7,780 nucleotides of DNA, taken from NCBI GenBank assembly GCA_020434605.1, contig JAGRAL010000094.1, positions 1-7,780 of the forward strand. The letters are read 5' to 3'. The notes under the pieces are model-generated. The model searched no databases, was not told where the DNA came from, and saw nothing but the letters and a program-made list of their open reading frames with translations. This document shows, piece by piece, positions 4,759 through 7,780 of this stretch (within the stretch, counting starts at the first letter, position 1; every line of letters begins with the position of its first letter). The DNA is from Bdellovibrionales bacterium (GTDB lineage: Bacteria; Bdellovibrionota; Bdellovibrionia; Bdellovibrionales; UBA840). The position numbers were made by a program, and so were the translations under genes.

Positions 4759-5648
4759 AAAAGCTCCTTTATGATTCCGTAACGTATTCCCTTGGTGGAC
4801 ACCACAATTTCAGGAATATTAAAAAATTCCATCGCACCTATCAATATGTATGTTGCAGCAACAATAATATCCGCACGCTTAGGATGTAATCCAGCCATAT
4901 TTTGTCTTACTTCTATGGGCACCATCATCTTTTTTAGTAGTCCCTTAATATCATCAAGCTTTAGTCGTAGTTTTTGAATTTTTGATTCATCAAAATCTTT
5001 TAACCCTAAGTACATACACGCTAAAGTAGTTGGAGTTCCTGCAACTGCAACCCACTTTTTAGGATCCTTGGGAAGCTTTAAGCTTTTTAACTGCACTTCA
5101 ATATGTTGTTGTAAGGCTTCGATTTCTTTAGCGCTAGGAATATCCGTGGTAAAAAATGTTTCTGTCAAACGCACGCCACCTACATCTAAGCTCTTGCCTA
5201 CGATGTTTTGCTCTTCTAAATATAAAAACTCCGTAGAACCGCCGCCAATATCAATTACCATCGATGTATCCGGATCATGGTCCATCATGGCACCTTGAAA
5301 TGTAAGACGAGCTTCCTCTTGCCCTGAAATAATTTGTAGAGGAATTTTAAATTTCTCTGCTATAGCGAGTAAATCCTGTTTGTTCTCTGCGTCTCTTGCA
5401 GCACTTGTTGCAACTGCCAAAACTTTTTCGACATTTAATAGCGAAATTTTATCGGCGAACTTTTCGAGGGCCTGGCTTGCTCTCTCTAGGGCTTCTGGAT
5501 GCAGAATTTTTTTGGTGCTTTTAGCTAATCCCTGGCCCAGCCTGACCATCTCAACTTGGTCAGACAGAATTCGATAACCATTCGTCTCGCGTTCTGCAAT
5601 AGTGCACAAAAACGAATTGGTTCCTAAATCTATGGCCGCTACTCTCAT
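4755..5648 (-). CDS. Ppx/GppA family exopolyphosphatase or pppGpp phosphohydrolase, short form
   Basis: Enzymes of this ASKHA-fold family remove terminal phosphate from inorganic polyphosphate (Ppx) or convert pppGpp to ppGpp (GppA) in the cytoplasm. At 297 residues it is the short two-domain form, lacking the C-terminal HD-like domain of the roughly 500-residue E. coli proteins. Motifs visible: phosphate loop AAIDLGTNSF (4-13), AVATSAARDAENK (78-90), SGQEEARLTFQGA with the catalytic Glu pair (108-120), the second phosphate loop VIDIGGGSTEF (131-141), DVGGVRLTE (155-163), GLHPKRADIIVAA (253-265) and STKGIRYGII (284-293). Nothing essential is missing. Sequence alone does not separate Ppx from GppA activity. 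The start codon shares one base with the gatB stop (TAATG), with AAGG just upstream; its own stop overlaps the next start. Linkage to gatAB suggests shared growth-rate-linked expression. Confidence 0.94.
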   Translation of the reverse strand: MRVAAIDLGTNSFLCTIAERETNGYRILSDQVEMVRLGQGLAKSTKKILHPEALERASQALEKFADKISLLNVEKVLAVATSAARDAENKQDLLAIAEKFKIPLQIISGQEEARLTFQGAMMDHDPDTSMVIDIGGGSTEFLYLEEQNIVGKSLDVGGVRLTETFFTTDIPSAKEIEALQQHIEVQLKSLKLPKDPKKWVAVAGTPTTLACMYLGLKDFDESKIQKLRLKLDDIKGLLKKMMVPIEVRQNMAGLHPKRADIIVAATYILIGAMEFFNIPEIVVSTKGIRYGIIKELL

Positions 5649-7084
5649 TAAGCCTTCAGTTTTTGTAAAAGAATTTTATTTAAAACCTCAGGGTTTGCTT
5701 GTCCCTTGGACGCCTTCATACTTTGTCCTACGAAGAATCCAAACAACTTATCTTTACCATTACGGTAGTCTTGTAGTTGCGCAGGGTTGGCTGCCATCAC
5801 TTGCTCTACTATCTTTTCAATGGCGCCTTCGTCAGAAACTTGAACTAAGCCCTTTGCTTTTACTATTTTCTCTGGATCCTCTGGCGACTTCCACATTTCT
5901 TCAAAAACAGTTTTTGCAATTTTTCCAGAGATAGTTCCGTTCTCTATGAGCACAATTAACTTGGCAAGATGCTCTGCTGTAATCTTTGAATTTTCAATTT
6001 CTAACTTTTCTTCGTTTAAAACTCTTAACAATTCACCCATGATCCAATTAGATGCAAGCTTTGGACTCTTGGAGTTTTTTGCAACTACTTCAAAGTAGTT
6101 AGCCATTGGCTTAGTTTGAGTTAGCACGTGGGCGTCATACTCAGGGATTTGATACTCTGACATAAAGCGATTTACTCTTGCCAGTGGTAATTCTGGAAGC
6201 GCCGATTTAACTTTTTCGATTCTTGCATCAGTGATAACTGCAGCCTGCAAATCTGGATCTGGGAAGTATCGATAGTCTTGCGCATCTTCTTTAGAGCGCA
6301 TGGAGTACGTTTTATTTTTATCTTTGTCGTACAATCTTGTTTCTTGAACAACCGTTTCTCCAGATAAAACTGAATCTACTTGTCTTTCGAATTCATATTG
6401 CAATGCTTTTTCAATAAATCTAAATGAGTTTAAATTTTTTAACTCTACTCTTGTGTTAAGTGCTTTTTCTCCACTTTTACGAATACTAATGTTGCAATCC
6501 GCGCGCATCGAACCTTCTTCTAAATTTCCATCACAGATCTCGATAAACTGAAGGATCGATCTCATAGAGCGAACATACGACGCGGCCTCGGCTGGCGAGT
6601 GCATATCAGGCCCAGATACAATTTCAAGAAGTGGTACGGAGCTTCTGTTGTAATTTACTAAGCTGTGATTGCCGTGGTGAGACGACTTACCCGCATCTTC
6701 TTCTAGGTGAGCTCTTTCGATTCGTATTTTCTTTTTTGATCCATCGTCTAATATAATTTCTACTTCGCCGTTTCCACAAATAGGTAGTTCATATTGAGAA
6801 ATTTGATATCCTTTTGGTAAGTCTGGATAAAAATAATTTTTTCTAGCAAACACAGACTTGTGGTTTATTTGACAATTAAGTGCCAGACCTGTGCGTATAG
6901 CAAAGTCTAATGCTTTATCGTTTAATACTGGCAGAGCTCCTGGCATACCCATGCATACCGGGCATGTGTTTTCGTTATCAGCCGCATCAAAATGGTTGGG
7001 GCAAGAGCAGAACATTTTTGATTTCGTTTGTAGTTGTGCGTGTATTTCAATTCCAATTACACATTCATAACCTTTGATTAACAT
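5648..7084 (-). CDS. gatB: Aspartyl/glutamyl-tRNA(Asn/Gln) amidotransferase subunit B
   Basis: GatB is the tRNA-binding and kinase-like subunit of GatCAB, which activates the side chain of Glu-tRNA(Gln) or Asp-tRNA(Asn) with ATP and amidates it with ammonia from GatA. The protein is full length (478 residues). It shows GIEIHAQL (11-18, family metal-binding Glu/His), the zinc set Cys26, Cys28, Cys41, Cys44 (FCSCP ... CPVCMGMPG), ARKNYFYPDLPKGYQISQYE (80-99), ERAHLEEDAGKS, EGSMRADCNIS, TRVELKNLNSF and DYRYFPDPDL. The helical and YqeY-like tail ends GFFVGQSMKASKGQANPEVL. The ATG at 7084 overlaps the gatA stop by 7 nt and has AGGAG 7 nt upstream. Presence of GatCAB implies that this organism makes Gln-tRNA and/or Asn-tRNA indirectly. 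Confidence 0.98.
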   Translation of the reverse strand: MLIKGYECVIGIEIHAQLQTKSKMFCSCPNHFDAADNENTCPVCMGMPGALPVLNDKALDFAIRTGLALNCQINHKSVFARKNYFYPDLPKGYQISQYELPICGNGEVEIILDDGSKKKIRIERAHLEEDAGKSSHHGNHSLVNYNRSSVPLLEIVSGPDMHSPAEAASYVRSMRSILQFIEICDGNLEEGSMRADCNISIRKSGEKALNTRVELKNLNSFRFIEKALQYEFERQVDSVLSGETVVQETRLYDKDKNKTYSMRSKEDAQDYRYFPDPDLQAAVITDARIEKVKSALPELPLARVNRFMSEYQIPEYDAHVLTQTKPMANYFEVVAKNSKSPKLASNWIMGELLRVLNEEKLEIENSKITAEHLAKLIVLIENGTISGKIAKTVFEEMWKSPEDPEKIVKAKGLVQVSDEGAIEKIVEQVMAANPAQLQDYRNGKDKLFGFFVGQSMKASKGQANPEVLNKILLQKLKA

Positions 7085-7780
7085 TCCGGTCTCCTGTCAG
7101 CTACTTTAGAAATTTCTTCGATGGTGTTTGCAATTTTAAAAATTTTATCTTCTTCAAAGTGTTTGGCTGTAAGCTGAACACCCACTGGCAAGCCAAGCTT
7201 AGTAAATCCAGCCGGCACGCTCATGCCTGGCAAGCCTGCTAAGTTTGTTGACGTTGTATAGATATCGTTAAGGTACATCTTTAGGGGATCTTCTACCCTT
7301 TCTCCAATTCGAAACGCAGGAGAAGTTGTTACAGGACTTAAAAGAAGGTCACATTTTGTAAAAGCATCTAAGAAGTCTTTTTGTAATAGCCTTCTAACCT
7401 TACAAGCCTTTAAATAATATGCATCATAGTAACCGCTAGACAGAGAGTAGGTGCCCAGCATAATTCGACGCTTTACCTCATCGCCAAAGCCCACGCCTCT
7501 AGTGTTCATATATAGTTCTTCTAAATTGTTAGATTTTTCACGTAGACCGTAGCGTATACCATCATATCTCGATAGGTTGCTTGATGCCTCTGATGTTGCT
7601 ATCAAATAATATGTTGATACCGAGTACTTGGTGTGAGGCAAACTTACATCTACAAAATTCACGCCTTTTGCTTTTAATTCTTCTATTGCCTTTTCAACTG
7701 TAGCCTTTACTTCTGGATCAAGGCCGTCTGCAAAATACTCTTTAGGTAAACCTATGGTTAAACCCTTTACATCCGATTTC
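7078..7780 (-). CDS. gatA: Aspartyl/glutamyl-tRNA amidotransferase subunit A, C-terminal half (cut by window edge)
   Basis: GatA is the amidase-signature glutaminase of GatCAB; it releases ammonia from Gln and feeds it to GatB. About 233 C-terminal residues of roughly 485 are present. Reading in from the window edge: KGLTIGLPKEYFADGLDPEV, a helix, then FVDVSLPHTKYSVSTYYLIA, EASSNLSRYDGIRYG, RGVGFGDEVKRRIMLGTYSLS, LLSPVTTSPAFRIGE and the end NLAGLPGMSVPAGF ... GLPVGVQL. These match the family throughout. The catalytic Lys-Ser-cisSer triad lies in the missing N-terminal half. The frame is open to the window edge; a GTG at 7662 is an internal valine codon, not a start. It is the first gene visible of the gatAB-phosphatase-DUF192 operon and overlaps gatB by 7 nt. 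Confidence 0.97.
   Translation of the reverse strand, partial: KSDVKGLTIGLPKEYFADGLDPEVKATVEKAIEELKAKGVNFVDVSLPHTKYSVSTYYLIATSEASSNLSRYDGIRYGLREKSNNLEELYMNTRGVGFGDEVKRRIMLGTYSLSSGYYDAYYLKACKVRRLLQKDFLDAFTKCDLLLSPVTTSPAFRIGERVEDPLKMYLNDIYTTSTNLAGLPGMSVPAGFTKLGLPVGVQLTAKHFEEDKIFKIANTIEEISKVADRRPEC

Noticed and set aside
7660..7662. GTG as the gatA start
   Set aside because: The frame upstream to the window edge encodes well-conserved GatA sequence (IGLPKEYF), so the codon is internal.
1..7780. Mobile elements, CRISPR arrays, tRNA genes or defence genes
   Set aside because: No transposase, integrase, regularly spaced repeats, tRNA-like folds or defence motifs were seen on either strand; the gene content is core chromosomal.

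Overview
The window is AT-rich, densely coded and almost entirely chromosomal core. Nearly everything reads on the minus strand; only one gene (PilZ domain), plus a possible small ORF, reads on the plus strand. A GatCAB-type amidotransferase next to a short Ppx/GppA phosphatase and a secreted DUF192 protein, a rho-rpmE-prfA string, a stand-alone PilZ protein and a possible flagellar sigma-28 promoter suggest a motile Gram-negative of the former delta-proteobacteria, most likely Bdellovibrionota (Bdellovibrio-like). That placement is inference from gene content and protein style, not from a search.

Right part, read right to left (7780 to 4339): gatA (3' half only), gatB, a Ppx/GppA phosphatase and a signal-peptide-bearing DUF192 protein. 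The three junctions overlap (7 nt, 1 nt and 4 nt), so this is one translationally coupled operon joining misacylated-tRNA amidation to phosphate/alarmone metabolism. Middle (4218 to 2866): an unrecognised predicted lipoprotein with a very acidic low-complexity stretch, two LysM-like segments, a polyproline region and a C-terminal transmembrane helix. It ends at a strong intrinsic terminator (2807-2846). Facing it is a plus-strand gene for a 124-residue PilZ protein, preceded by a good match to the sigma-28 (FliA) promoter consensus.

Left part (2128 to 1): rho, with a GTG start and a long disordered N-terminal extension rich in Ala/Pro and then Asn/Arg/His/Asp; rpmE (zinc-binding L31); and the first 36 codons of prfA (release factor 1). 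This is a transcription-termination and translation-termination cluster. The gaps carry structure: a long imperfect inverted repeat between rho and rpmE, and an intrinsic terminator whose U-tract runs straight into the prfA ribosome binding site.

I see no mobile element, CRISPR array, tRNA, rRNA or phage gene. I did not find an obvious new multi-gene system. The most interesting items are the doubly anchored acidic/LysM/polyproline lipoprotein, the sigma-28-type promoter of the PilZ gene, the rho-rpmE inverted repeat, and the attenuator-like arrangement in front of prfA.
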